From Musa acuminata AAA Group (Eukaryota > Streptophyta > Magnoliopsida > Zingiberales > Musaceae), in the NCBI RefSeq assembly GCF_036884655.1, contig NC_088340.1, forward strand, positions 27,515,501-27,579,500: 64,000 bases of DNA, written 5' to 3'. A program made the translations under genes and the position numbers. How positions within the stretch are numbered: position 1 is the first letter of the stretch; each line of letters begins with the position of its first letter. Positions 12,211 through 24,899 of the stretch are shown piece by piece. The notes beneath the pieces are model-generated. The model saw nothing but the letters and a program-made list of their open reading frames with translations. It had not been told where the DNA came from and ran no database searches.

Positions 12211-13885
12211 TGTTGAATCTCGGATTTTGATAATGAAGTCAATTGTCATTTGTTATCTAATCTATATGTTAAGATAAGTGTGCAGGATTAACTATGATGA
12301 AAGTAAGATATGCAGCAGGAGTTGCGCTGGAGTCAAGACAATGATCACGTTGGGAGTTCAAGAGTTCGACGGAAGTTCGGACAGTCGTCGGAGGTTCTGC
12401 GGGAACAAATCCGAGAAGTCCATGAGCTTGCCAAAGAAGCTCGTCGGAACTCGCCAAGTGGATCGTCGCAAGTCCAGGAGTTTGCCGGAAGTCCGCAGGA
12501 GCATCACCGAGGGTTCATTGGATGATCGACGGAAGTTCGCCGGAAGCTCGCCGGAAGAAGCGATTGACGCACCGGAGCAAGTTGTAGTAAATATCTTAGG
12601 AAATATCGTAGTTAGCACAATGATTAAGTTGGAAATGGGAGGTGATCCCATTAACTTAATCTTGGGGCAATTGGGCCCCTGAAAAACCCAAATTAGGCCG
12701 AATGGATCAACCCATTCGGACCCTGATTTCTGCCAAGCGGTTGAACCGCCCAAGCCAGGCGGTAGCACCGCCTGGGCTCAGTCTCCGAGCGAGACTGGGC
12801 GGTGCAACCACCCCTAACAAGAGGTGGCACCGCTTGGGCTCGGTCTCCGAGCTCTGGCTGAGCGGTGCAACCACCTGAGCTCGGTCTTCGAGCTCTGGCA
12901 GGAGGTGTAACCGCCCCTGACATGAGGTGGCACCGCCCAGAGGCTCAGTCTTCAAGCTCTGCCAGGCGGTGCAACCGCCTCAGTCAGGCGATGCAACCGC
13001 CAGATCCAAGAATTCCGGGAATTGACAATTTTGAGCTCCAAATTCAAACTAGGTTGGGGCCTATAAATACCCCACCCTTTCAGCACTGAAAGGGCACCCA
13101 AAAACCACCGAAATTCTGATTTTACTTTGTGATTTTTAGAGCTCAAAAGTGTTGTATGAGTTGAAAGTTCTTCTTCCTCTTTTCTTCCAAGTCCTAATTT
13201 GTTAAGAGAGGAAAGGAAATTCTGTAAGGGTTGTCTCCTAAGCCCATCAAAAGGAGTGAAACTGTAAAAGGGTGGTTAGCCTTCGCCTATTGAAGGAAAG
13301 CCTCTAGTTGACGTCGGTGACCTCGTCGGTGGAGGAAGCCAAAAGTGGAGTAGGTCAAGATTGATCGAACCACTCAAAATCTCGGTTTGCATTTACTTTG
13401 AGCATCTTATCTTTACTGCAAACCTCCTCAAAAGCTTACTGCTTTTTGCGCATATACGATTGGGTTTCAAGCTTTGCACTTTCCGAATCGGCGTTTAGAT
13501 GTAAATCAGTTTTATCGTACGATCATCATATTTCAGTTTGTGTTTACGTTTTGATTTCTATCATAATTGCAAACTGCCTTTATATCCTTGCTTTAACTAC
13601 ATCTCGCTTAATCAAGTGATTTACGAATCAGCATTTAGACATAAATCAGTTTTTTCGTACGAATATCATATTTCAGTTTGCGCCTACTATCTGATTTGAA
13701 CCATTACTGCAAATTGCATTTATATCTTTGCTGCATCTCACTTAATCAAAAGTTAAAGTGATTTACGAATTGACTTTCTTACTGAAATCACTTTTATCGA
13801 ACGAACACAGTTTATTTTGAATCGTAGAAGGTTTTCCGCTGCACTAATTCACCCCCCCCCCCTCTTAGTGCTCTTGATCCTAACA
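12211..13885 (+). repeat. Element B 3' LTR
   Basis: 1675 bp, TGTTGAATC...CCTAACA, TATA box at 13062-13069, C tract at about 13852-13862. Compared with the 5' LTR it has many scattered substitutions. The GGCGGTGCAACCGCC block (12738-13005) differs in the number and order of modules, showing module gain and loss after insertion. Followed by TSD AGCTT. Confidence 0.95.
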
Positions 13886-13890
13886 AGCTT

Positions 13891-14194
13891 TAGGCTTGTA
13901 AATAAAGGTTGTATCATGTGGACACTTGTGAGAGATTTTTGATCTATAATGGACCATTTTGACCCTTTGTTGTACAATTGTTCAGAGATTGTAAAGTCTG
14001 TTTGTAATTTGCATTGTCTATGAAGTATTTTCAGAAATGTTTGCTTATGGGTCTCGAATGAGGCGTTTTCTCTAACCTGTTCTCTCTTTTGTGGATCCTA
14101 AGGGACCGTGGGAGGCTTCGGGGAGGCTAACCTTTGTGGACAGACACGCAAGGGTGCCGCACGACTTAGGTAAAAACCAGCTAAGTCCGTGACA
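13891..14194 (+). mobile_element. Element C: right part of 5' LTR
   Basis: Continues the C LTR after the B insertion, from TAGGCTTGTAAATAAAGG to GTCCGTGACA. The LTR ends are a 10-bp inverted repeat (TGTCACGGAC / GTCCGTGACA). Matches 18015-18318 and 18895-19198. Confidence 0.93.
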
Positions 14195-17100
14195 GATGGT
14201 ATCAGAGCGGGACAAGCACTCATAGAAACACTTAGCATGCAAATGTGGGGGACCTAGTGGGGCTGCGTTGAGGGCAGTCAGCACACACGCGACCGTTTAG
14301 GGGAAAACGGGCATGGAGATGTAGGGAAAAGGAGTCGCTCGGAGGAGCGGGCATTTGAGATTGGCATTCAGAGGAATGGCCAACCCTTCGCGCAAGAGGC
14401 ACCACGAGAACAGGCAAGCTTGGAAGAATGCGGAGCGCACAAAGGTTGGGATTGTTGAGTTTGAGCTACGGCTCAACGTTGACAACTATACTTGATGGTG
14501 CTCAAGGCAAGCGAGGCACTTGGTAAAGGATGAGACCATGCAAGGTGGAATGAATTGCTCAGCGACCGAAAGAGTTATGCAAAGCTCACAGAGGTGAGGG
14601 GAATTGCTAACTCAAAGAATTCGGTACTCATACATGGGCTTGTATACGGACGATGGAATGTTCGCGGCCATCCCAAGATGACCGAAACTCAGCGCCATAG
14701 AGCATTGAAACTTTCTCTTCGGCATGTGAAGGATACGTCCGTAGGAGGCTGAAGTGTGCAATGAGTTCAGCATGTTGCTAGGCCTTGAGTGGTGCAGCGG
14801 GGGTTGTATTGATATGGAGTCACAATCTAACAAATACATTTACAGGAGGTAGAACAATGCACAGTTTGTTCAGCAAATCAGAGTAGTCCAAGGGGATGGT
14901 GGTCTCCGAAACAAAGAGAGATGTTGCTCCAATGGGAAAGTTATCTAGGAGGGATAAGTCCCGGCTCTCTAGAGGGAGAATCAGGTGGGACGGACCTCAC
15001 ATATTGAGGAAGAGTACCTTAAAAAACAATAACTCCATGAAGCTCAATGGACTGAGCAAGCGACGAGGAGTCATCGCATGATCTCGCTCGAGAGAATGCA
15101 TTGGTGGATGCATTGCGAGATCAAGTGGGGGAGCGACCCAAAGCAACACAAATAAAGGCACACTTGGAGTCGATATAGAAATCAGACTCAAGAGAGGGCT
15201 GACCCGTGGGATGGTGGGCGCAAGGGCCACCATCAATTTAATGCAAAAACGAGGAGCGAAGCAACTTTGGTGTAACTTGGCAAAGTACCCAAGCCGCATG
15301 AAGGGAGCCAGCATAGAAGATAGAATATGGAGCAGAGGCACAATGCTTTCCTTGGACAGAGGTCAAGGATATGAACTCTTGTAGAGGCAAGAGCAGGATC
15401 ATGTTGTTTCATGGGTCCTTCATTCTGACAGAGTAGACTCATCTTGCATGGTGCCAAAGACGAAGGGAGCTTCTGGGCACATGCATCTTATCTCGGAAAA
15501 GCATTTGATGGAGGAACAAAGGTGACTCAATTTGCGGAGGCGAAGTTGGGTTTAGAAGGCCTCGGCACGGGGCAAGAGGACGCGGAGGCGAGTACTCTTG
15601 AAGAATATGCTACAGTGTTGCCATTCAAGTTGCCATGAAGGAAGCGGTGCGCAGCGAAAATTGTGCTGGTAGGAGCAAAGGCCCAGGATCTAAACAATGG
15701 TGCACTAATTGCAGCGAAGTCGAAGGACTTCGGGAGCTACTAGGGGATGGACTGTCCTAGAGTGGTGCTTCATCTAGGTGTGACCCAAGAGTGGGTAGAT
15801 GAAGGTCGATTACCAAAGGAGCGAATAAAATTGAAGGTGGAAGAGACCCTGCAATGTATTGGCAGAGGCCACACATGGAGGGATCATAATTCGAGTTCAT
15901 CTCATAATGATCAGAATACAATAGAGATGTCACTAGGAGGCGACATGGTGCAACAGATCATGGTAGAATAGTTCGTGGCAATGCGATACATACGTCATAG
16001 TGCCGTGAGGGACTAGATCATACGGAGGTATGATCGAGAGCTACTGGAAGCTCCACTTCGGTGAACAACATGATGGCAAGAAGGGCTATGGATTCAAGGA
16101 GTGAAGGCCATGGTACCATAGAGGCGGGTCTTTCGTGCGTGCAACGAATTTTGCATCAGATGAAAGCCTTGGTCATCAGCTTATAGGGGCTATGTTCCAC
16201 CAAGGGAAAAGTTCGAATGCAAGTACCAGTGAGTCCCAAGGGAGGTACTTGATCATACAGAGGTATGATCAAAGCAGCTGGAGAGTTGGACTACTCCAGA
16301 GCCTATATTCGCTTAAGAGAGCCCGGCAAGTCAGAGGACAAGGTCGAGTAAGCGAACGTTGCTACCAAGGAAGCTAAAGAGAACAGAATCGGTGCAAATT
16401 CTACAACGTGATGGTAGAGGCCATGCATGGGAGTTGTAGTCTGTCTTTTCATCGACCAAAGGGAGTTGCTTGGAGAACATAGAGGTGTTGAAGCAGGGGG
16501 TTGAAAGGGGCGAGGAAGCGATGACAAGTCAAGAGGGACTTAGCTACCCAAAATCAAGCATTAGTTAGAATGGAGGTGGACTCGGAGGAGTGCCACAGAG
16601 ACATATCTAGTGATTGTGACAAAACAAGGATGCAGATGCGAGGCGATGGATAGTACGGCCATGGGCATGGCAGCGCCATGGTATCGCAGAGGCGAAACTT
16701 CTGCGAAAGTCATTGATCCCTTGCTCTCATGGAGGGAGAGCGCTTGGACATGAAAGGGGCCGAGGAGGCAGAGCATGCAGAGGCAAACTCTAAGTACCAA
16801 GACAAGGCTGAAGGGTAGAGGCCAAGGAACTTCGTAAGACCGGTGTAAACGAGCTTCTCATCAAGATAGCTAAAAATGAAGGACTTCGGGTCATGCAAGA
16901 GTGCACGACCAAGGAACGAAGCAGGCAATATATGGTGTTGTACCTTTATTACTCAGTGGAGTAGGCGGTAGGGTTGATGGAGAAGACGGTACAATCCCAG
17001 AGGTGACCAAATCTATTAGAGAATTACTCCAAGTTGGGGTGAAAACTTCCTACATTCCATAAGTTTGATACCATTGAGAAGGTGAATCACAGTAACTAAC

Positions 17101-17870
17101 TCAATGCAAGGAGTGCAAACACTTCAAGTACTTCAGAAGTGTGAGCAAAGAGCAGGCGAAGGCCAGTACCAATGCGATGCATGGAGTACAACCTCGAGGA
17201 GGCGAGCGAAGTCAAGTAACCTTTGTCTTCTCAACCCTTAAGAGAATGGGTGAAACCGAGTACCCTAATTCTCTTATCTATCCAGCAGAGGAGCTCTACA
17301 CAGGTTCAAAGACCCTTCGAAGATATTAGAAGACAATAGTTGTCAAATCCTCACCATTAGTGATCAGTGCTACTAAGAGTAGAGTATCTGTCTCATTTCC
17401 CAACAGAATGCCAATCGAAAGCGGAAGTGATGCGAATCTACTTGGAAGTGACAACTAAGTGATAGAAGAGTCGATGAGCAAATTTTGTGGAGGAAGGGCC
17501 AAAAGCTTTGAAAGTTTACGAGGCGATGCTCATTAAAGCTCTAACAAGCATCCACCCAGTTCAAGCAACATGAGGCATTTGAGAAACTGGCGCATAGTAA
17601 GGATGGTCTTTTCCTTCATCTAGAGGATCCATAGGAATCAACAAGGATCAACACAACTCAGCCAACCCTACACTAGAGTCAGAGTCATTGGTGAGTTGAA
17701 GCAGCATGGCGGATCAAATGTTTGACTACTCAAAAATAGCAGCAGAGAGTAGCTGGGAGCCATGAGGTGCATTGCAGTTGGAGTAGAAGATTGAAGACTC
17801 AGCAAAGGTGAGGAGTTACAATGTCGGCAAAGGCTTCAACAAGGACGTCAAAGGAATAAGTGGGAGAGAA
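14195..17870 (+). mobile_element. Element C: internal region without recognisable genes (LARD-like)
   Basis: Begins with PBS TGGTATCAGAGC (14197-14208) and ends just before LTR start 17871. Over 3.7 kb no gag, protease, integrase, RT or RNase H motif is readable in any frame. Open frames are all under 115 codons and lack familiar motifs. Short internal repeats occur (GATCATACGGAGGTATGATC near 16018 and a variant near 16252). LTRs, PBS and a gene-free internal region fit a large retrotransposon derivative (LARD) mobilised by another element's proteins. Total decay of a coding element is the alternative, but the well-kept LTR ends and PBS argue against it. Confidence 0.8.
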
Positions 17871-18410
17871 TGTCACGGACAAATTTCGAAACAAGATGTT
17901 TGATGTAATGCTTATATATGTCCATGTCTTTTGGTATGTTCATGCTTTGCACATCATATAGAGGGACGACCGAAGGCTTAATAGTCTCATTTTAGTTGGG
18001 TTTGGTGGCAGCTTTAGGCTTGTAAATAAAGGTTGTGTCATGTAGACGCTTGTGAGAGATTTTCGATCTATAATAGACCATTTTGACTCTCAGTTATGCA
18101 ACTGTTCAGAGCTTGTAAAGTCTGTTTGTAATTTGCATTATCTATGAAGTGTTTTCAGAAATGTTTGCTTGTGGATTCCGAATGAGGTATTTTCTCTAAC
18201 CCGTTCTCTCTTTTGTGGGTCCTAAGGGACCGTGGGAGGCTTCGGGGAGGCTGACCTTTGCGGACGGACATGCAAGGGTGCCACACGACTTAGGCAAAAA
18301 CCAGCTAAGTCCGTGACAGAATGTTCCGACTTCCAACGAACTCTCGAACTCCCAACGTGATCTCGATCTTGACTCCGGCACAACACTTGCTTTATGTTTT
18401 ACTATCATCG
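17541..18410 (+). repeat. Tandem duplication copy 1 (C internal end + 3' LTR + A-LTR flank)
   Basis: Copy 1 of a direct repeat with an 880-bp period. It contains the last 330 bp of the C internal region, the 3' LTR 17871-18318 and 92 bp of the element A LTR flank, ending ACTATCATCG. Copy 2 is 18421-19290. The 10 bases between the copies (TGATCTCGAT) repeat a nearby sequence. Confidence 0.93.
17871..18318 (+). repeat. Element C 3' LTR (first copy)
   Basis: 448 bp from TGTCACGGAC to GTCCGTGACA, the same length as the reconstructed 5' LTR. Followed by element A LTR sequence. Confidence 0.93.
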
Positions 18411-18420
18411 TGATCTCGAT

Positions 18421-19290
18421 CTAACAAGCATCCACCCAGTTCAAGCAGCATGAGGCATTTGAGAAACTGGCGCATAGTAAGGATGGTCTTTTCCTTCATC
18501 TGGAGGATCCATAGGAATCAACAAGAATCAACACAACTCAGCCAACCCTACACCAGAGTCAGAGTCATTGGTGAGTTGAAGCAGCATGGCAGATCAAATG
18601 TTTGACTACTCAAAAATAGCAACAGAGAGTAGTTGGGAGCAAGGATGTGCATTACAGCTGGAGTAGAAGATTGAAGACTCAGCAAAGGTGAGGAGTTACA
18701 GTGTTGGCAAAGGCTTCAACAAGGACGTCAAAGGAATAAGTGGGAGAGAATGTCATGGATAAATTTCGAAACAGGATGTTTGATGTAATGCTTATATATG
18801 TCCGTGTCTTTTGGTATGTTCATGCTTTGCACATCATGTAGAGGGACGACCGAAGGCTTAATAGTCTCATTTTAGTTGGGTTTGGTGGCAGCTTTAGGCT
18901 TGTAAATAAAGGTTGTGTCATGTGGACGCTTGTGAGAGATTTTCGATCTATAATAGACCATTTTGACTCTTAGTTATGCAACTGTTCAGAGCTTGTAAAG
19001 TCTGTTTATAATTTGCATTATTTATGAAGTATTTTCAGAAATGTTTGCTTGTGGATCCCGAATGAGGTATTTTCTCTAACCCGTTCTCTCTTTTGTAGGT
19101 CCTAAGGGACCGTGGGAGGCTTCGGGGAGGTTGACCTTTGCGGAGGGATACGCAAGGGTGCCACACGATTTAGGCAAAAACCAACTAAGTCCGTGACAGA
19201 ATGTTCCGACTTCCAACGAACTCTCGAACTCCCAACGTGATCTCGATCTTGACTCCGGCACAACACCTGCTTTATGTTTTACTATCATCG
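18421..19290 (+). repeat. Tandem duplication copy 2
   Basis: Second copy of 17541-18410, only a few percent different by eye. It includes a second C 3' LTR at 18751-19198. After it the element A LTR continues normally (TAGTTAATCCTGCACAC), so this copy holds the original right junction. Confidence 0.93.
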
Positions 19291-19376
19291 TAGTTAATCC
19301 TGCACACTTTTCTTAATATATAGATTAGATAAAATAAATTATGATCGACTTCATCATCAAAATTCGAGATTCAACA
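19199..19376 (-). mobile_element. Element A: outer end of 5' LTR
   Basis: Continues the A LTR after the C insertion and ends GATTCAACA at 19376. On the - strand this is the standard Sirevirus LTR start TGTTGAATC. It defines the right boundary of element A, which here lies inside the LTR of element D. Confidence 0.85.
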
Positions 19377-20283
19377 CAATCTGGGTGGTACCACTGCCCA
19401 GACCACCAAGCAGACTAAGTCTCCCAAGCGATGCCACCATCGGCCAGGCTTTCAACATCCTGGTTGGGCCTTGAATCTAGCCCAAACCAACCCAAATTCT
19501 GGCCCAATTGGCCCCTAATAGAGTTGATGGGATTACCTCCCAATCCCAACCCCAATTATGTGCTAACTACGATTCCTAAGACATTCTAAGCAAAATAAGT
19601 CCGGTTTCTTCCGACGAGCTTCCGGTGATCTTCCGACGAACTTCCGACAATCTCTTGATAATGTTTCGGTGAACTCCTGGCAGCTCCTGGACTTCACGAC
19701 GATCTTCTTGGCGAGTTTTGATGAGCTTCTTTGGCACGCTCTAGGACTTCTCGGTCAATTCCATTAGAACTTCCGATAAACATCCAAACTTCTGACGAAC
19801 TCTCGAACTCCCAACGAAATCGCTTTCTTGACTCCGAGACTTTATTTTGCTTTATGCCTTGCTATTATAGTTAATCCTACACACATAAAACACACTTCGA
19901 TCTAGACAAATATTACTAAGTATGAATCTTATTGTCCGGTATGTCATTGGTCCATTGACGCTTCATTCGATTCTTCGGCACATCATCCTTTCTTGTGGCC
20001 TATTACCCAATTGGCCAGTTGACCTCCGTAACTCCAATATCCTTGGCATAATATCCACTCTTTTTAGCCCGATGTATGAAACTGTGGCCCAAAGCCTTCT
20101 GTTGATACGTCGACCGATCCTTCGACGCAACGTCCAATCTTCTGACATGTTTGCTCCGGCCCAACATGATTCTTCCTACTTCAATTATCTCTTCTTGATC
20201 GAAGCTTCTTACATTACTCAAAATGCATATCAAATCATAAATACTTATCAATTGGTTTCATCATCAAAATATGAGATTCAACA
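19377..20283 (-). mobile_element. Element D: part of 3' LTR
   Basis: On the - strand it starts TGTTGAATC at 20283. It matches 24030-24899 (the D 5' LTR) along its length, including the TCCGACGAA block and the sequence around GATGGGATTACCTCCCAATCC. Element A is inserted at its left edge, so the remaining part (downstream half of the LTR) lies outside the window. Confidence 0.88.
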
Positions 20284-22247
20284 ATCTCCCCCTTTTTTAT
20301 AATGACAACCAATTGATGACGGAGTTAACCTTAACTCCCCCTATCAATATGCTACATTGATAAAACCTTGAATTCAAGCTGAATTTAAGTCATTGCAAAT
20401 TTCATCATGAATATTTGCAACATGTCATCATGCATAACATGATCATACTTCTCCCTCTTTGTCATCAACAAAAAGGAGAAGTGTAACTTTCAAGTATTTG
20501 GACATACAAGTTCAAATCATTGCATACTTAACATAATCTCCATTTTATTTATTATGCAAGCTAGCAATAATTTTATAATATTTTAAAACATGCAAGCTAG
20601 CAATTTTGAGATGTTTAAGAAAGCAACTCTTGCTTCTTGAAATATACAAGTTTGTAAATTTTACTAGATGTACAAGTTAGCATGTTTTGCTTCTCTTTTG
20701 AGATAAGCAAGCTAGCATATCTTTGCATCTTCTTGACTTGTGTAAGCTAGCTAGCAAGCTAGCTATCTCCCCCTTTGTCATTGTCAAAAAGAAGGGATGA
20801 ATACAATTTTGTATCTCTTTTTCTCTTTACAATAATTTTCAAAGCATGACAAGGATAAATAACAAAGATGTAAAATCAAGTCATGAATGTCAAAACAATT
20901 TTTCATCATGAATATTTCATCATTGCATGTATCATTATCCTAAGTTGAAGTATTGCATGTATAATACCAAATCATCATATATATTTTCAAAATATAAAAT
21001 CATCATTACATGCATGATTCCAAATCATCATTCATAATTACATCAATATTCTAATTATTATTTCAATCATCAAAAATGAAAGATCAAGTCTAAAATTCAA
21101 GAAATCAAGATCATAATCAGAAAAATGTATAAGAAGAATTTAAGCATTTGGGAGATCTAACATGTCTAAGTTTATCATTCAAGCTAGCAAACTTGGTTCT
21201 CTTGAGATGTTAGCTATTTTCTTTTCCCCTATTGTCATTGTAAACAAGAAAGAATAAGGGAAGAACATAACAGAGATCATGTCATGAAAGATAAGACCAC
21301 TTGAGTACCAAAGGCATGATTCATATAGTAAATCTATTCTTTAAATAAAATACCAAGAATAAAAAATTTATAAGCGTACAAAGAAGAGATCTTGATTAAA
21401 AAATCTCAAGTAATTCCAAGAAACCAAGATCAAGATTTTGATAAAACTCATTCAAATTCAAATCATCAAAATCTCAACATTTCTTTCAAGAGATTCAAAA
21501 TAGCATAAATAATTTTATTGATCTCTTAGTGAAAAATCGATAAGGTAGGGATTGAGAAGTTTTCAAGAAAAATGATTTCCTCTTTTTGTTTCAACTTATT
21601 GATTGATTTCATACATGTATGTTATTTTCTTTTATGCTAAATCCATGCATCATTCATTAAAACCAAAACAGAACTTTCAAAAGATCGTAAAAATTATCAT
21701 GCATAAGTTCAAAATATAAACTCGTTAAGCATGCTTTCAAATCATCATTACATTTTCATTAAGACATCAAGCATGGTTTCGTTGAACATAATATTGAATG
21801 ATTCTTAAAGATATCTAAACTTTTTTAGTTTCAATTTGTGTGATTGACTTTATATTAGCATGCCCAAATATTTGTTTTTATGTCAAAACCATGCATCAAC
21901 ATTTAAAATAGAAAGATAAAAAAATCATCAAGATCAAAAAGTGTAACACATAATTCCAAAACATATGATTTCAAATCATTACTTCAAGTCCTTATGCATA
22001 AAAATCATGAGTATGATATAAATATTTATTTTTAAAATATTCATCATGATAAGGCATACAAACCAAAGAAACTATTAAACATAAAGCATATTCATCAATC
22101 AAGGTTTCATTGAGCATAAGGCATTTTTAATCAAAATCATTTTGTTTGTTTATCATAAAACATGTAATTTTCATGATTATTTTTAAGATCACTAGAAAGG
22201 TAAGCATGATCCAATTTTATTTTTATATTTTCATTAAACATGCAATT

Positions 22248-22300
<53 letters not shown>

Positions 22301-22333
22301 TTAAACTAATTTAAGAACAACTCATGAAAAGTA
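20284..22333 (-). other. Element D non-coding internal region with polypurine tract
   Basis: AT-rich, about 2 kb, no gene. At 20284-20298 the - strand reads AAAAAAGGGGGAGAT, the polypurine tract next to the 3' LTR. Several short purine runs and CAAGCTAGC-type repeats follow. The part next to gag (22300-22336) is homologous to the sequence after gag in element H (from 63022). No pol remnant was found, so pol was absent before most of the decay. Confidence 0.75.
22251..22295. repeat. (AT)n microsatellite
   Basis: Uninterrupted AT dinucleotides over 45 bp inside the D non-coding region. Confidence 0.98.
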
Positions 22334-23255
22334 TTATGTAATTTTGAAATAAATTAAAGGAGTTTCATTTGAGTTGTTTACCTCATTGTCGAATGTCGTT
22401 AAGGCGTAGTTTGCCACCTCGCCTTTGTTTTTCTCCTCGTCTTTGGATGAGCTTGATTCTCAAAAGTCGCCTTCTTCTTCTTTTTAAGTTCATTTTTAAT
22501 TTTTGATTCTTGTTTTAAAAAATTCATGAAGAGTTTAAGTTCACAATCACTTGAGCTTATGCTCGAGTGGTCTTCAATTGTTCTAAGTTCAAAATCCTTC
22601 CTGTTCTTTGGAAGGTGGTTCTCAAGTTTTTCATATGCATTGCACATCATTTCATAGGTCATCAAAGACCCTATAAGTTCTTCAATTGGTAAATGGTTCA
22701 AGTTTTTTTATTCTTGAATAACCGTTACTTTTGAATCCCAACTCTTATAAAGATAACATAAAATCTTATTTACAAGTTCAAAATCCAAAAAACTTCTACC
22801 AAGTGCTTTTAAACCATTGATGACATCCGTAAAATGGGTGTACATTTCAACAATGGTTTCACTTAGCTTCAATCGAAAAAGTTCAAAATCATGCATTAAA
22901 AAGTTGATTTTTGAATCTTTAACTTTGCTAGTGCCTTCATATGTGATTTCAAGAGTGTTCCATATATCGAAAGTCATTTCGCAAGTAGAAACCCGATTAA
23001 ACTCAGTTTTATCCAAAGCGCAAAATAGAGCATTCATAGCTCTAGCATTTAAGGAAAAAATTTTCTTCTCCAAATCATTTTGATGGTTAATTGGAAGAAA
23101 AGACCTTTTAAAAATCGCTTACGACAATATTCCATAAGTTCAAATCCAAAGAAAGCAAGAAAACTCTCATTTGAGTTTTTCAATGTGTAGTCTGTCCCAT
23201 TGAACAAGGAAGGAGGAATAAGAGAGTGACCCTCTTGAAAATCGAAAAGAGTCAT
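22334..23255 (-). pseudogene. Element D gag, knuckle-less, with alternative C-terminus
   Basis: ATG at 23255 (MTLFDFQEGHSLIPP) matches the H gag start MTLHGFQEG. The body (22708-23073) has the Sirevirus gag core ending DFELVNKIL. After frameshifts the last part reads GEVANYALTTFDNEVNNS and ends at a TAA at about 22334. No CCHC knuckle is present. The C-terminus matches that of element H and differs from element B, where gag continues into the knuckle and pol. Disrupted by frameshifts near 23140 and 22440 and a stop near 22705. Confidence 0.82.
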
Positions 23256-23289
23256 TTCTCTTGGGTGTTAAACCAAATGAGAAATATGA

Positions 23290-23302
23290 GGCTCTTATAC
23301 CA
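23290..23302 (-). other. Element D primer binding site
   Basis: - strand TGGTATAAGAGCC, one base changed from TGGTATCAGAGCC; two bases from the LTR end. Confidence 0.85.
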
Positions 23303-23304
23303 AC

Positions 23305-24899
23305 TGTTAGGAACGAGTCGGCACTAAGAGGGGGGGTAAATTAGTGCAGTGGTAAAATCACGGATTCAAATCGTTTCATTTCGATTAAAACCGATTCCGA
23401 CGAAAACCGTTTCATAAAGACCTTAACTTGAAACATGTTTGTAAATGTATTAAAAGCAATCAGCAAGTGGTTTGCAGTTAAAGTAAATTGCTCAAGATAA
23501 AATGCAAACCAGATTTTATAGTGGTTTGATCGTCGTGACCTACATCCACTTCGTTGATTCCTCTTCCATCGAGGCCACCGGCATCCACTATCGGTCTTCC
23601 TTCAATAAGCGAAGACCAACCACCTTTTACAACTCGATTCTCCTTTTACCAGGTTTAGGAGATAACCCTTATACCCCCACTTACTCCTCTCTCAAATTGT
23701 TCTAACACTTAGAAGAAAGAGAGGAGTTCACACAAGATTATAGCAGCGTTTCTTTCCTTTTTTACTCTCAATACTTATGTATCTTAACCAGGGATGAGAG
23801 AGGGTATTTATAAGCCTTAAGTTGATTCAAACTTGGAGCCTAAATATATCTCATCCTAGGTTTCCTGGGTACGGGCGATACCACCACCTGTGTTGGGCGG
23901 TACCACTGCCTGGCATCCTGACACTGGGTGGTACCACGACCCAGTCTGAGCGATACCACCGCTTGACAGAGCTTGGAGACGAAGCTCTAGTGGTACCATC
24001 ACCTGACAGGGGCGGTACCACCACTGGCAGCATTTACTGTTGATGGTACCATCGCCTAGACCACCTAGGAGATTGAGTCTCCTAGGCGGTGCCATCGTCG
24101 GCCAGGCTTTCAGCATCCTAGTTGGGCCTTGAATCCGGCCCAAACCAGCCCAACTTCGGGCTTAGTTGGCCCCTAACAGAGTTGATGGGATTACCTCCCA
24201 ATCCTAACTCCAATTATCTGTTCTAAGCAAAATAAGTTCGGTTTCTTCCGACGAACTTCCGACGATCTCTCTACAATGTTTCGACGGACTCCCGGCAAGC
24301 TCTTGGACTTCATGACGATCTTCTTGGTAAGTTTCAACGAGCTTCTTTGGCAAGCTCTAGGACTTCTCGGTCAATTCCGGTAGAACTTCCGACGAACGTC
24401 CGGACTTCCGACGAACTCTCGAACTCCCAACGAAGTTGTGTTCTTGACTCCGGGACTTCAGTTTGCTTTATGCCTTGCTATCATAGTTAATCCTGAACAT
24501 ATAAAACACACTTCGATCTAGACAAATATTACTAAGCATGAATCATATTGTCCAACATGTCAATGGTCCATCGACACTTCGTTCGATTCTTCGGTGCATC
24601 GTCCTTTCTTGTGGCCTATTGCCCAATCGGTCAATTGACCTCCGCAACTCCAATATCCTTGGCACAATATCCGCTCTTCTTAGCCTAATGTCCGAAACCG
24701 TAGCTCGAAGCCTTCTGTCGATACGTCTACCGATCCTTCGGCGCGACGTCCAATCTTCTTATATGTTTGCTCCGGCCCAACATGATTCTTCCTACTTCAA
24801 TTGTCTCTCCTTGATCGAAGCTTCCTACATCACTCAAAATGCATATCAAATCATAAGAACTTATTAATTGGTTTTATCATCAAAATACGAGATTCAACC
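23305..24899 (-). repeat. Element D 5' LTR
   Basis: About 1595 bp. On the - strand it runs from TGGTTGAATC (start slightly decayed) at about 24899 to CCTAACA at 23305. Contains the G/C tract near 23331 and GGCGGTACCACC-type modules (about 23876-24090). Small open frames in it are not genes. The right edge is where D entered the 3' region of element E. Confidence 0.88.

Larger units (their letters stand above)
4744..13885 (+). mobile_element. Element B: full-length Sirevirus (Ty1/copia) retrotransposon
   Basis: Complete structure: 5' LTR 4744-6419, PBS 6422-6433, gag-pol 6470-11105, long non-coding 3' region, purine tract, 3' LTR 12211-13885. It is flanked by the perfect 5-bp duplication AGCTT (4739-4743 and 13886-13890). 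Gag with CCHC knuckle and coiled coil, LTRs over 1.6 kb and domain order PR-INT-RT-RH place it in the Sirevirus (SIRE/Maximus) lineage. The coding region has about nine in-frame stops and one frameshift, so this copy is dead. It lies inside the 5' LTR of element C. Confidence 0.96.

Noticed and set aside
14072..14417. Small - strand frames in element C repeated near 18196 and 19076
   Set aside because: They follow the LTR end of C in each copy and carry no motif.
19922..20302. 126-codon frame, repeated at 24538-24867
   Set aside because: Both are the same antisense stretch of the D LTRs; presence in both LTRs and lack of domains mark it as non-coding.
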